64,000 nucleotides of DNA from Frankia umida (GTDB lineage: Bacteria > Actinomycetota > Actinomycetes > Frankiales > Frankiaceae), in NCBI RefSeq assembly GCF_023242945.1, contig NZ_JALKFT010000027.1, positions 5,023-69,022 on the forward strand. Reading direction: 5' to 3'. Shown piece by piece: positions 1 to 7,724 of this stretch. The first letter of the stretch is position 1, and the number at the start of each line of letters is the position of its first letter. Both the position numbers and the translations under genes were made by a program. Under the pieces are notes generated by a model that had not been told where the DNA came from, searched no databases, and saw only the letters and a list, made by a program, of their open reading frames with translations.

Positions 1-400
1 ACTGCCCTACGACACGACCGACGCCACCTCCCCGCACGGCCTGGGCCCACACCACGTCCAGCTGGCGATCCCACCCGGCAGCGAGGAACTCTGCCGCAGG
101 TTCTACGTCGACGTGCTGGGCATGACCGAGAGCCAGAAGCCGCCGGTGCTGGCAACGCGCGGCGGGCTGTGGCTACGCGCGGACCGACTGGAGATCCACC
201 TCGGTGTCGAGGAGACTTCCGGCCGGCGCGCAAGGCCCACCCCGGCATCCTCGTCGAGGATCTGGACGGGCTGGCGAACCGGCTGACCGACAAGGGCATC
301 ACGGTCACCTGGGACGACAACTTCCCGGGGCTCCGCCGCTTCTACGCCTTCGACATCCTGGGAAACCGGCTGGAGTTCCTCCAGCCCACCGCGACGCGTC
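1..400 (+). pseudogene. VOC/glyoxalase-fold protein, 5'-truncated and frameshifted
   Basis: Bases 2-214 read as HHVQLAIPPGSEELCRRFYVDV...VLATRGGLWLRADRLEIHLGVEE, a typical first half of a vicinal-oxygen-chelate (glyoxalase/bleomycin-resistance) protein. The match continues in another frame from base 214 as DFRPARKAHPGILVEDLDGLANRL...RRFYAFDILGNRLEFLQP, the second half. A single missing G near 212-216 (family sequences have EEDFRPA) explains the shift. The gene start lies outside the window. No stop follows soon after the FLQP end, so the natural C-terminus also seems lost. It is either a true pseudogene or a one-base sequencing error. Confidence 0.72.
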
Positions 401-573
401 ACCCTATCCGACCACAGCCGTCTGAAAGCCAGGCTCCGGCCCATGCGCGGACTGAAACGCCTGCGCTCCGCCCAGACGATCAGCCGATGCAACAGACCCC
501 GTCGCGCTCCCCGACCGGCCGGTGCCCGGTTGGTCACCACGCAGTGCAGCAGCCGCCAGGAAGGACGTTCACC

Positions 574-738
574 ATGACGTCCACCGCGCAGAGGGGCTCG
601 GTGACGGGAGCGAAGGACACCCGGTACGACCTGCTGTGGTTCACCGAGAGCTGCCTCGACAACGCCCTGCGGCTCGAGACCTACATCGCCGACGCGGAAA
701 GCGACGGCGACCGGGAGCTGACGGCCTGGATCTCGGTG
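574..738 (+). pseudogene. N-terminal fragment of a small unrecognised protein
   Basis: An ATG at 574 follows an AGGAAGG Shine-Dalgarno-like run (558-564) and opens a reading frame starting MTSTAQRGSVTGAK and continuing through YDLLWFTESCLDNALRLETY to about TAWISV at 738. The helical, acidic pattern resembles small proteins of about 90 residues whose core reads as a helical bundle, but I cannot name a family. At about 738 the sense sequence runs into material that makes better sense on the other strand, so the gene looks cut off after about 55 codons. Confidence 0.35.
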
Positions 739-1127
739 ACCGTCCGCAGGTCGATGGCGGTCGCGCCGAGTGCGGTGTGTAGTTCGAGAATACCGTCGTG
801 CACCCGGACCACCCCGCCGCAGAGCTCGCCAGCGGGGGTGCGCACCGCGAGAAGCGAGCCGCTGGGAACCGTCACCACCGGCGACCACGAGTCGGCTCAC
901 CGCGATCGCCGCGTCGAGCAGCCGCCGCTGGCCGGACTCGTCGAAGGCCCGTTCCAGCATGACGGCGAGCTGGCCGCCAGCGGCGAGGAACTCGCCCGCT
1001 GGTCCGCCGGGTCCGGGAGGTGCGCCAGCCGGTCCCGCGCGAGCGCGGCCAGACCCAGCAGCCCCGCGGCGTCCACCCGCTCGCCGTCATCCTCCGTGCC
1101 AGGTTCCTGCCGGTCCTCGACAGTCAT
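735..1127 (-). pseudogene. Frameshifted remnant of an unrecognised protein
   Basis: Read leftward from an ATG at 1127, protein-like sequence begins MTVEDRQEPGTEDDGERVDAA and continues LLGLAALARDRLAHLPDPADQ. It then shifts frame to EFLAAGGQLAVMLERAFDESGQ and shifts back near 895 to ADSWSPVVTVPSGSLLAVRTP, then GGVVRVHDGILELHTALGATA. The two shifts compensate each other. The sequence stops making sense near 735, where it abuts the fragment on the opposite strand. I do not recognise the family; the last part looks like a small beta-rich domain. Confidence 0.4.
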
Positions 1128-1268
1128 GGTGCCGGTGCGCCCCCCGATACCGGCCGACGGTGACCTCGCTGGCCCGCATGGCGACAACCGGCGCTACCCG
1201 TGATGATCTCACCTCTGCGAGTCAGGGCCAAGGCTGCCCCGTGCCGTGGTCGGCGGGCCGCGGCCCGC

Positions 1269-2186
1269 TCAGCCAGGCGATGGCCCGCCGGCGGGACGGT
1301 CGGCGACGAGGATGCGGGTGCCGCGCAGTGACTGGCGGTGCCGTGCCGGGGTGTCGAACCGCCGGGCCAGGACGAGCAGCGTGTCGTCGCGGGTGACGGT
1401 GAAGCCGCCCGCCGCGACGGCGCGGCCCATTGCCCGTGGCGTCCACGCGGAGCGGTTCGGCTCCCGTGCCATCGGGTTCTCGCTGCCGGTGAGCCGGCTC
1501 AGCACCGCCGCGGCTCCCCGGCCAAGGGCGAACCCCGGTGTCGGCGAGTGATACTGGATGATCAGCCGGCTGCCGGGCGCGGACCGCGCCGCGATCACCT
1601 GCAGCGTCCCGAGCGTCTGACCGCGGGTCAGGTAGGGCACGACGCCCTCCCAGATCCAGACGGTCGGCGCCGACTCGCGGTGCCCCGCGGCGGCCAGCGC
1701 GTCGCCGAGGTCGTCCCGGCTGAAGTCCACCGGGACGTACACCGGCGCCGAGACGGGCTCGGCCAGCCCGCCGGCCCGCTCTCGCTTCTCCCGCTGCGTC
1801 GCCGGATGATCCACCTCGAACACCGGTATACCGGCGAGCTCGCGCAGCTGCCAGGCCCGTCCGTCCAGGCCCGCGCCGAGGATGACCACCTGGGTTCCCG
1901 CCGCGCCGTGGCGCGCCACCACCTCCCGGACGGCGTCATCGATCGTGACGGTCCGCGGGGCCATCGCGTCACCGCAGGCCCGCACCATCTCGAACGCCAT
2001 CCGTGGCCTGGCGCCGACAGGCACCGCGTCGGCCCGCACCTGCTCGACGGCCACCCGTTCCGCGGGACGCAGCAACGCCAGCGCCGTCGGATCGTCGAAC
2101 CGCCCAGGCGCCAGCCGGCCGTGCGCGACCGCCCGCCCCTGACAGACGAGGATCGCGGTTCGGCTCGCCCCGCCGGCCCCGCCCAT
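1269..2186 (-). CDS. PPM1/LCMT-type SAM-dependent methyltransferase
   Basis: The 305-residue product belongs to the leucine-carboxyl-methyltransferase-like (PPM1/Tcmp) family of class I methyltransferases common in actinomycetes; substrates are usually unknown. Visible landmarks are the N-terminal SRTAILVCQGRAVAHGR segment, the SAM-binding loop VVILGAGLDGRAWQL, the acidic end of strand 2 in VFEVDHPATQ, VPVDF, and IWEGVVPYL. I chose the ATG at 2186 (MGGAGGASRTA) because family members start just before the SRTA motif; the frame stays open upstream to 2372 through low-complexity Arg/Gly-rich sequence that is unlikely to be coding. It stands alone, with no obvious partner gene. Confidence 0.8.
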   Translation of the reverse strand: MGGAGGASRTAILVCQGRAVAHGRLAPGRFDDPTALALLRPAERVAVEQVRADAVPVGARPRMAFEMVRACGDAMAPRTVTIDDAVREVVARHGAAGTQVVILGAGLDGRAWQLRELAGIPVFEVDHPATQREKRERAGGLAEPVSAPVYVPVDFSRDDLGDALAAAGHRESAPTVWIWEGVVPYLTRGQTLGTLQVIAARSAPGSRLIIQYHSPTPGFALGRGAAAVLSRLTGSENPMAREPNRSAWTPRAMGRAVAAGGFTVTRDDTLLVLARRFDTPARHRQSLRGTRILVADRPAGGPSPG

Positions 2187-2199
2187 CGCCCGGTGCCCT

Positions 2200-2400
2200 C
2201 GCCCACCCGGCCGTGCCCACCCGAACCGCCGCACCGTCGCGTACCTCCGCACCGTCCGAACCGCCCCGCGATACCGACCCTCCGCGCGAGCCCTGACCTC
2301 CGCACGGTCCCCGGCCACCGCGCGACCTCCCATCACCGCGCGGTCCCATGCCTCCGCGCGAGCCCCGGCCACCGCGCGGTCCAGAGTGTTCGGACGATCC
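2200..2400. repeat. Low-complexity GC repeats upstream of the methyltransferase
   Basis: The stretch repeats short words: ACCGCGCG three times, CCTCCGCGCGAGCCC-like units twice, and several CACCGTC/ACCGCC runs. It lies between the methyltransferase start and the 3' end of mmcQ. It keeps several frames open by chance and explains the spurious Arg/Gly-rich N-terminal extension of the methyltransferase frame. Confidence 0.5.
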
Positions 2401-2444
2401 CGAAGGTTCGCGGAATCCCGGCAGGTTCCGCTTCCCGCACGGCG

Positions 2445-2894
2445 TCAGCCCGCGGCGTCCGGCGGCGCGGTCCCCGAACGCGAACCGGCGACGTCGGGAT
2501 GTCGGCGGGCGAGACTGGCGGGGGCGCGGGCTAGCCAGGCCTCTGCCAGCACCTCGGCGAGCTCGTCGACGTCGACGGGGTCGAGCCGCACCAGCACCGC
2601 GGCATAGCCCTCGAAGTGTGGAATCGTGAAGTAGACGGCCGGGTCGTCGACGATGAGCGCCGCACGCACGCCCACGTCGGCGACCCGCACGGCCAGCGGC
2701 GTCTCATCCGACGCGGCCGCGCCGAGGGCCGCGAGATCGCCCCGGCGCAGGGGCCGCCTCCAGGCGAACGTCTTGTCCCGCACCTTCCACGCCTCGTTCC
2801 CGAACGAGGTGCCCGCGCTCGTCTCCGGCAGGGCGAGCGCGATCCGCCGCACGTCGGCCCAGGTCGCCACGGCAGTCAGGCTACCGCCAGGCAC
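2445..2894 (-). CDS. MmcQ/YjbR family protein
   Basis: The 149-residue product matches the MmcQ/YjbR fold (a CyaY-like domain with a suggested DNA-binding role; function unproven). Typical features are TWADVRRIALALPETSAGTSF near the N-terminus, W-K-V-R-D-K-TFAWRRP, VDDPAVYFTIPHFEGYAAVLV, and the C-terminal ELAEVLAEAWLARAP. The start is taken as GTG 2894 (VPGGSLTAVATW); a second GTG eight codons on is also possible. The C-terminal 20 residues are low complexity. The group II intron ends only 9 bases upstream of this start codon, so the original promoter and ribosome site have been displaced by the intron. Confidence 0.75.
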   Translation of the reverse strand: MPGGSLTAVATWADVRRIALALPETSAGTSFGNEAWKVRDKTFAWRRPLRRGDLAALGAAASDETPLAVRVADVGVRAALIVDDPAVYFTIPHFEGYAAVLVRLDPVDVDELAEVLAEAWLARAPASLARRHPDVAGSRSGTAPPDAAG

Positions 2895-2944
2895 ACCGCC
2901 CTGGTCGGGTGGCCCGGGGGGATCTCCACCCCCGGGCTCCCACA

Positions 2945-2978
2945 GAACGGAGCGTGAACCTCTCGGTTCACTCCGCTC
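2945..2978 (-). ncRNA. Group II intron domain V
   Basis: On the minus strand this is a 34-nt hairpin with a long stem, a GAGA tetraloop between GAACC and GGTTC, and a two-base bulge on the 3' side, closing with GAGCGGAG/CTCCGTTC. Length, tetraloop and bulge are those of the catalytic domain V. It starts four bases after the maturase stop codon. Confidence 0.85.
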
Positions 2979-2981
2979 TTC

Positions 2982-4247
2982 TCACCGTGATCCGGTCGGC
3001 ATGGATGCCCAGGCCCAGTGCGCGAACAGGCCGGGCTCTCGATCGAGGAGCCCGGTCCACCATGCCCTGAACCGCTTGAACGGGCGTAGCCGTCTGTACT
3101 TCTTGCCAGCCCACCGCATCAGGTAGGTGTTGATGCGTTGCAGGAGGGGCGACAGCTGCGACCGGTAGAACCGGCCGTAGTAGTTCATCCAGCCCGCCAC
3201 GACCGGGTTGATCAGTGCGGCGAGCTCGCTCAGGTCGTGCCTGGTTCGCGTGTGGATCCGCCATCGGCGGACCCGCCGGCTCATCTTCTTCAGCGCCTCG
3301 GGGCTGACCGCGGGCTGGAAGCCCACGAACATGGTCCCGTCGGCTCTCCTGGCGCCCCTGGGCCGGAAGGTGTACCCCAGGAACGTGAACGAGGTGTGCT
3401 CGTACGAGCCACGCCGCCTGCCGTCCTTGCAATACACAATTTTGGTCTTGGTCGGGTGCAGCCGCAGCCCGACCTCGGCCATCCGGCTGGTAAGCGCGGC
3501 CAGCGCCACGCGGGCCTCCCGTTCCGACGCGCAGTGCGCAATCGCGTCGTCCGCATAGCGTTCGAACTGCACACCCGGGAAATTCCGGGCCAGGAACAGA
3601 TCGAACGCGTAATGCATGAACAGGCTGGCGAGCACGGGTGATATCGCCGATCCCTGCGGGGTCCCGCGATCCCGCCTTGCCAGGGTCCCGTCGGGCAGCT
3701 GCAGCGGGGCGGCAAGCCACCGCCTCACATAGAGCAGCACCCATGTCTGGTCGGTGGTGATGTTGGCCTCGACCGCCTTGGTCATGAGGTCCCACGGCAC
3801 GCTGTCGAAGAAGTCCTGAACATCGATATCAATGACCCAGTCCTTCTTCCAGCACCGCTGGCGACACGCTGCCACGGCATCCAGCGCGCCGCGCCGACGC
3901 CGGTACCCGTAGGAGTTCGCATGGAAGATCGACTCCGTGCGGGCCTCCAGCGCCATCGCGGCCACCGTCTGCGCCACCCGGTCGGCAACCGTGGGCACGC
4001 CGAGAACTCTCGTGCCCCCAGCCGCCTTGGGTATCTCCACCGCCATTACCGGAGGCGGAAAGTAGGTCCCCGACGACATCCGGTTCCAGATCTTGTAGAG
4101 GTTGTTCCTCAGATCGGACTCGAACTCGGCCAAGGACTGCCCGTCCACCCCGGCGGCACCCTTGTTGGCCCTTACACGCCTGTACGCCTCCCACACCAGC
4201 TGCTTCGGCATCTGAAACGGCTTGCCTTCCGGACCTGACCTGCTCAC
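2982..4247 (-). CDS. ltrA: Group II intron reverse transcriptase/maturase
   Basis: The 421-residue product is a group II intron-encoded protein that aids splicing and copies the intron RNA at target sites. It shows the RT N-terminal block KQLVWEAYRRVRANKGAAGVDG, the catalytic FERYADDAIAHC box, GTPQGSAISPVLASLFMHYA, and the maturase (domain X) tail with GWMNYYGRFYRSQL and a basic Arg/Lys end. There is no HNH endonuclease domain after the maturase domain. The start is GTG 4247 (VSRSGPEGKPFQ), preceded by a strong GGAGGAG; the frame extends upstream only into intron RNA. It appears full length and free of frameshifts, so it may be active. Confidence 0.92.
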   Translation of the reverse strand: MSRSGPEGKPFQMPKQLVWEAYRRVRANKGAAGVDGQSLAEFESDLRNNLYKIWNRMSSGTYFPPPVMAVEIPKAAGGTRVLGVPTVADRVAQTVAAMALEARTESIFHANSYGYRRRRGALDAVAACRQRCWKKDWVIDIDVQDFFDSVPWDLMTKAVEANITTDQTWVLLYVRRWLAAPLQLPDGTLARRDRGTPQGSAISPVLASLFMHYAFDLFLARNFPGVQFERYADDAIAHCASEREARVALAALTSRMAEVGLRLHPTKTKIVYCKDGRRRGSYEHTSFTFLGYTFRPRGARRADGTMFVGFQPAVSPEALKKMSRRVRRWRIHTRTRHDLSELAALINPVVAGWMNYYGRFYRSQLSPLLQRINTYLMRWAGKKYRRLRPFKRFRAWWTGLLDREPGLFAHWAWASMPTGSR

Positions 4248-4575
4248 ACGTCTCCTCCCGGCAACGCCGGTTGCTCGCGCGAAACAAACCATCGATGAGC
4301 CGACCCCTTCACATCCACCCCGACTACCGGGGCTTCCCCGCTACTACGGGCCGGTCCGCCAGCAGACGCCGCGACGGTACTCAGCGCCTTACGGTTCCTG
4401 CCGCTCGGCGCGCTCCCTCTCACCCACCCGCCCCACAAGGCGGGCACGCAGTGTCGGCATCTGCCTTCCCACGTTCCACGTGAAAGCCGCAGACCAGGCT
4501 CGCGCCGCCTCCATGCCGGGCACCACCTGGCCAGTACACGGGCTCCCGCCAGGCTTATCCTGAAGCAACCCCAAG

Positions 4576-4582
4576 CGCCCCA
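4576..4582 (-). other. Predicted EBS1 of the group II intron
   Basis: On the intron strand this reads UGGGGCG in an apparent loop (after CATCGAAAC). It is the exact complement of the seven bases preceding the proposed intron 5' end (4850-4844, IBS1). Confidence 0.6.
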
Positions 4583-4843
4583 GTTTCGATGCTGTCTGAT
4601 CTGGTTTCGACACTTCGACAGCGGTTCGCTTTCGCTCGCCTTCCTGGTCCCCACCTGACGCATCCGATGTGCCTTTTCCTCATCACTCACCACGACGGTC
4701 TTCAGCCAACGCAGCATGAGGTGGTTTGACGTCTCCCCCCGCAGGGCGACGCCGAAGGGCCACAAATCCTTCATCTTCCACGCAGCACCGCATCGAGCAA
4801 GATCTCCTACCTGTCGACCTCGCTCTCTGCGCTCGTGGCGCAC

Positions 4844-5170
4844 TGGGGCGAGCTGAACATCCTCGTCGGCACGGTCTCGCCGGGGCCGTTCGCGACCGAC
4901 CTGTACGCCGTCATGCGGGCGCTCGCGGAGCGCTACGGTCACCCATCGCATGAGGTCGCGCCAGATTGGCGTCGTCCCGGCCAGCCAGGCCTCCGTTCTC
5001 CGGCCGCGCAGCGGTGGTCGGCCCGGGCGGGCACGTCGTCCGAACCGGCCGGCTCGAGGCAGCCGACCGGCCTTGCGGGCCGCTGGGAGCAGGGGCGTCA
5101 GCGGGCCTCGAGACCATGGCCGGTGGCGGCTTGATACGTATATAGATTATATTTATATAAACTAGGGTCT
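4844..5170. other. Intergenic: intron 5' exon and AT-rich island
   Basis: On the plus strand 4847-4960 reads as GELNILVGTVSPGPFATDLY followed by AVMRALAERYGHP, possibly a fragment of a short-chain-dehydrogenase-like or other protein; I cannot assign it. On the minus strand an open frame of 36 codons (ATG 4951) runs to the intron junction. Bases 5131-5168 are strikingly AT-rich for this genome (TACGTATATAGATTATATTT), which suits a promoter for the downstream dehydrogenase. Confidence 0.4.
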
Positions 5171-5172
5171 TT

Positions 5173-5210
5173 GCGTGGGGCCATTCGCATGGGGCCATTC
5201 GCATGGGGCC
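5173..5210. repeat. 14-bp tandem repeat (2.7 copies)
   Basis: The unit GCATGGGGCCATTC occurs at 5187-5200, with a one-base variant at 5173-5186 and a partial copy at 5201-5210. It lies between the AT-rich island and the alcohol dehydrogenase start, so it would fall in the 5' leader or just downstream of a promoter. Confidence 0.8.
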
Positions 5211-5260
5211 AAGCCGCCGCGGGCCCGATGGTCCACGGTCGCGTCGTCGAAGGGACAGAC

Positions 5261-5281
5261 ATGCTGGTGATCCGCGCATGA
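5261..5281 (+). CDS. Possible six-codon leader ORF ahead of the dehydrogenase
   Basis: ATG at 5261 encodes MLVIRA and stops at TGA 5279-5281, which overlaps the dehydrogenase ATG (5278) as ATGA. A GAAGGGA ribosome-site-like run lies at 5249-5255, well spaced for this mini-ORF but too far for the dehydrogenase. Termination-reinitiation coupling is a plausible role; this is inference. Confidence 0.3.
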   Translation: MLVIRA

Positions 5282-6417
5282 CCCAACCCGTACCGCCGGA
5301 GTCGGCCGGGCAGGCGACAATGGTCACCGCCGCGGTGCTACGCCAGACGGATGGTCCCTACCTGATCGAGGAGGTCAAGCTCGATCCGCCGGGGCCGGGA
5401 GAAGTGCTGGTCCGGATCGTCGGCACAGGCATGTGCCACACCGATATGGTGCCGCGCGGTGCCGGGTCGTTCTCCCCACCGCCGATCATCACGGGCCATG
5501 AGGGCGCCGGGGTGGTCGAGGCCGTCGGGGCCGGCGTCAGGCGGGTGTCCCTCGGCGACCATGTGGTGCTCTCCTTCGACTCCTGTGGTGCGTGCGCGAA
5601 CTGCCGCAAGGGCGCGCCCCCGTACTGCGACACGTTCCTGCTGCGCAACCTCCTCGGCCGGCGCATGGACGGCACGACCGCGGTGCACGGCGGTGACGGC
5701 GGCGAGATCTCCTCCCGGTGGTTCGGCCAGTCCTCGTTCGCCACGCACTGCCTGGCCTCCGAGCGCAGCGTCGTCGTCGTCGACCGGGACCTGCCCCTGG
5801 AGAAACTGGGGCCGCTGGGCTGCGGCATCCTGACCGGCGCCGGTTCGGTGTTCGTCGACCTGAACGTCCCGGCCGGCGCCAGCCTCGTCGTGTTCGGCGC
5901 GGGCGCGGTGGGTCTGGCGGCCGTCATGGCGGCGAAGGTCGCCGGCGCCGGGCCGATCATCGCCGTCGACCTCCACGAGCATCGGTTGACGCTGGCCATG
6001 GAGCTCGGCGCCACCCACCTGCTCGACGGTGCCACGTCCGATCTCGTCGCGCGAATCCAGGCCCTGACCGGCGGCGGAGCCGAGTTCAGCTTCGACACCA
6101 CCGGGAACGTCTCGGTGATCGGCGATGCGCTCGCCGTGCTGCGCCAGGGCGGTCACTGCGGGCTGGTGGGGATCCAGACCGCACCCCTCACTCTGGGACC
6201 GGCCGCCCTGATCGGCAAGACCGTGTCGAGCATTCTCGAGGGCGGGGCGGACCCCCAGGTCGTCATCCCCCGGCTGCTCGACCTGTGGCGCCGGGGCCAG
6301 TTCCCGTTCGACCGGCTGATCGAGACCTTCCCGCTGGAGGCGATCAACGCCGCGGAGGAGGCCTCGCTGTCCGGGAAGGTCATCAAGCCCGTCCTGCTCC
6401 CCGCGATGCACACCTGA
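5278..6417 (+). CDS. Zinc-dependent alcohol dehydrogenase (NAD-type)
   Basis: The 379-residue product is a class III/aryl-alcohol-type medium-chain dehydrogenase that would oxidise an alcohol to an aldehyde in the cytoplasm. Catalytic-zinc ligands are seen in GTGMCHTD and GHEGAGVVE. The structural-zinc motif CGACANCRKGAPPYC has all four cysteines. The Rossmann loop is GAGAVGLAAV, and the acidic AVDLHEHR favours NAD over NADP. The C-terminal DLWRRGQFPFDRLIETFPLE is typical of the family. The start is ATG 5278 (MTQPVPPESAGQ); an ATG at 5320 (MVTAAVLRQ) is an alternative. No partner gene follows; a 7-bp stem at 6424-6448 may end the transcript. Confidence 0.88.
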   Translation: MTQPVPPESAGQATMVTAAVLRQTDGPYLIEEVKLDPPGPGEVLVRIVGTGMCHTDMVPRGAGSFSPPPIITGHEGAGVVEAVGAGVRRVSLGDHVVLSFDSCGACANCRKGAPPYCDTFLLRNLLGRRMDGTTAVHGGDGGEISSRWFGQSSFATHCLASERSVVVVDRDLPLEKLGPLGCGILTGAGSVFVDLNVPAGASLVVFGAGAVGLAAVMAAKVAGAGPIIAVDLHEHRLTLAMELGATHLLDGATSDLVARIQALTGGGAEFSFDTTGNVSVIGDALAVLRQGGHCGLVGIQTAPLTLGPAALIGKTVSSILEGGADPQVVIPRLLDLWRRGQFPFDRLIETFPLEAINAAEEASLSGKVIKPVLLPAMHT

Positions 6418-6423
6418 TGACGC

Positions 6424-6448
6424 GGCCCGCGGTTCGCCCCGGCGGGCC
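6424..6448 (+). terminator. Possible terminator hairpin after the dehydrogenase
   Basis: GGCCCGC (6424-6430) pairs perfectly with GCGGGCC (6442-6448) across an 11-base loop, seven bases after the stop codon. There is no T tract, as is usual in high-GC actinomycetes. Confidence 0.4.
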
Positions 6449-6493
6449 GGCTGCCCCCGACATCGCACCGGCCCACCGCGACGATCCGCCGTT

Positions 6494-6558
6494 GTGGACC
6501 TCTTCCACCGGGGCGCCGCGCTGGCCGGCGCCATCGTCGTGCCGCTGAACTCCTGGTG
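6494..6558 (+). pseudogene. Tiny remnant of an acyl-CoA synthetase (N-terminal part)
   Basis: The plus strand reads VDLFHRGAALAGAIVVPLNS then W-stop. This matches the ALLAAGAVVVPLN segment near the N-terminus of AMP-forming acyl-CoA synthetases. Nothing of the rest follows in this orientation. The neighbouring minus-strand debris belongs to the same superfamily, which suggests a rearranged and inverted ligase gene. Confidence 0.5.
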
Positions 6559-6649
6559 ACCAGCGTCGCGGTCCGGCGTTCGGATCTGTCCAGAAAGGCC
6601 TGCCGCGCTCCGTCGGCCAGCGGCTGATCCTGGAGCCGGGCCGTCCTCA

Positions 6650-7398
6650 CCGTCCAGGAGTGCGCACGCCCCGGTCCCGCAGGAGGCGGCGCAGCGCGTG
6701 GACGTCGGGCTTGCCACTGGCCAGCCGAGGCACGTCGGCGGCGTCGTCCACCACCAGCCAGCGGGTCGACACCTTGAAGCTGCTCAACCGGGACCGGCAC
6801 CGGTTCGGCCAGGTCCGTCTGCTCGTCCAGGTCCGCCTGCCCGGCCAGCACCCCGGCCACGACCAGCGCGGCGACGTGCCGCGTACCGTCGTCCTCGGCC
6901 ACGTCGGTGACGACGGCGTCGCGGACCCGCGGCGGGGCGCGCAGCACCGCCTCCACCTCCATCGGGTACACGGTCGCGCCGGAGACCTTGAACATGTCGT
7001 CGAGACGGCCGCGGTACCAGAGGTACCCGTCGGCGTCGAGCACGCCGGCCGCGACCGGGACGGCGCCGAGGCGGGCATCGGCCCGCCCGACCACGCAGGC
7101 GCCGCGGATGCGCGGGTCGCGTTCGAGGGCGGCGCGCACCTCGTGGGGCAGGATCGTGAACCCGCCGCCGCGTACGAGGTCAGCACCGGCACCCCGTACT
7201 TCGTCTGGAAGGTGTCGGCGTCGTCGGCCGACAGCGGCGCGTTCACGATCAGCGCACGGCGGCGCAGCCGCACGTCGCCGCCTGCGTTGCGCTCGTGAGC
7301 ATCTCGGCAGCGACCTCCGGCCGGAGCCGCCCGGCGGCATCCGCCGGGCCCTCGCCCGTGACGGCCAGCTGGCCGAGCGTGGGAATCGGTTCGCCCAT
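6650..7398 (-). pseudogene. Chimeric, frameshifted acyl-CoA synthetase remnant
   Basis: Leftward from about 7270 the sequence reads VNAPLSADDADTFQTKYGVPVL-TSY (the pre-A8 region of AMP-forming ligases). It shifts frame into GGFTILPHEVRAALERDPRI...VGRADARLGAVPVAAGV (a ligase C-domain) and then repeats the same region from a second ligase: DGYLWYRGRLDDMFKVSGATV-YPMEVEAVL. A second shift near 6790 leads to LSSFKVSTRWLVVDDAADVPR then LASGKPDVHALRRLLRDRG, which ends at 6647-6649. The A8 hinge and C-terminal lysine region are therefore present twice in part, from two different ligases. The central adenylation core is missing. This is clearly non-functional. Confidence 0.7.
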
Positions 7399-7709
7399 CA
7401 GCGGTGCCTCACCCTCAGGACGATCGGCCGTTCGACGGTCGGGATCAGGTCGGCGCCGGTCGCCATGAACTCCGCCCACAGCTCGAAGCTGAGGAATCCC
7501 CGGTCTGCGGTGACCAGCATGGTGAGGTTCTCGGCGGTGTCCGGGACGTCGATGTTGACGCCGCCGATGGCCAGGAGCCGCCACGAACGAAGCCACGCAC
7601 CTGTCGTGCCCAGCTCCGCGAGCGGGACCGCGACCCGCTCGAACAACAGCTTCAGCGGCTCCTCGCGGAGCCGCTCACGGGCCTGGCTGAGTGCGCTCGT
7701 CGACGGCAC
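7398..7709 (-). pseudogene. IS4-family transposase remnant with internal deletion
   Basis: The 103-residue frame starts with PSTSALSQARERLREEPLKL and continues LLFERVAVPLAE, then the RLLAIGGVNIDVPDTAEN block of IS4-family transposases (the DGT-type first catalytic segment). It jumps directly to LVTADRGFLSFELWAEFMATG, which normally lies about 100 residues later. It then ends early at VLRVRHR. The family's usual length is about 400 residues. The in-frame deletion and missing C-terminal half make it inactive. It lies 15 bases from the end of the P450 gene. Confidence 0.75.
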
Positions 7710-7724
7710 TGTCCCAAACAGACC

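Larger units (their letters stand above)
2904..4843 (-). mobile_element. Group II intron, complete, about 1940 nt
   Basis: The element reads leftward. The 5' end is placed at 4843, where the RNA starts GUGCG, the group II consensus. The 3' end is placed at 2904, where it ends in CCACCCGAC. A 34-nt domain V hairpin lies at 2978-2945, followed by a domain VI-like stem (about 2936-2910), and the maturase gene fills domain IV. The 5' boundary is supported independently: the last seven bases of the 5' exon (CGCCCCA, 4850-4844) pair perfectly with UGGGGCG at 4582-4576, about 261 nt into domain I, where EBS1 is expected. The exact ends remain a prediction. Confidence 0.8.

Noticed and set aside
4844..4960. 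Intact short-chain dehydrogenase upstream of the alcohol dehydrogenase
   Set aside because: Only a short protein-like stretch is seen; no glycine motif or Tyr-x-x-x-Lys site is present.
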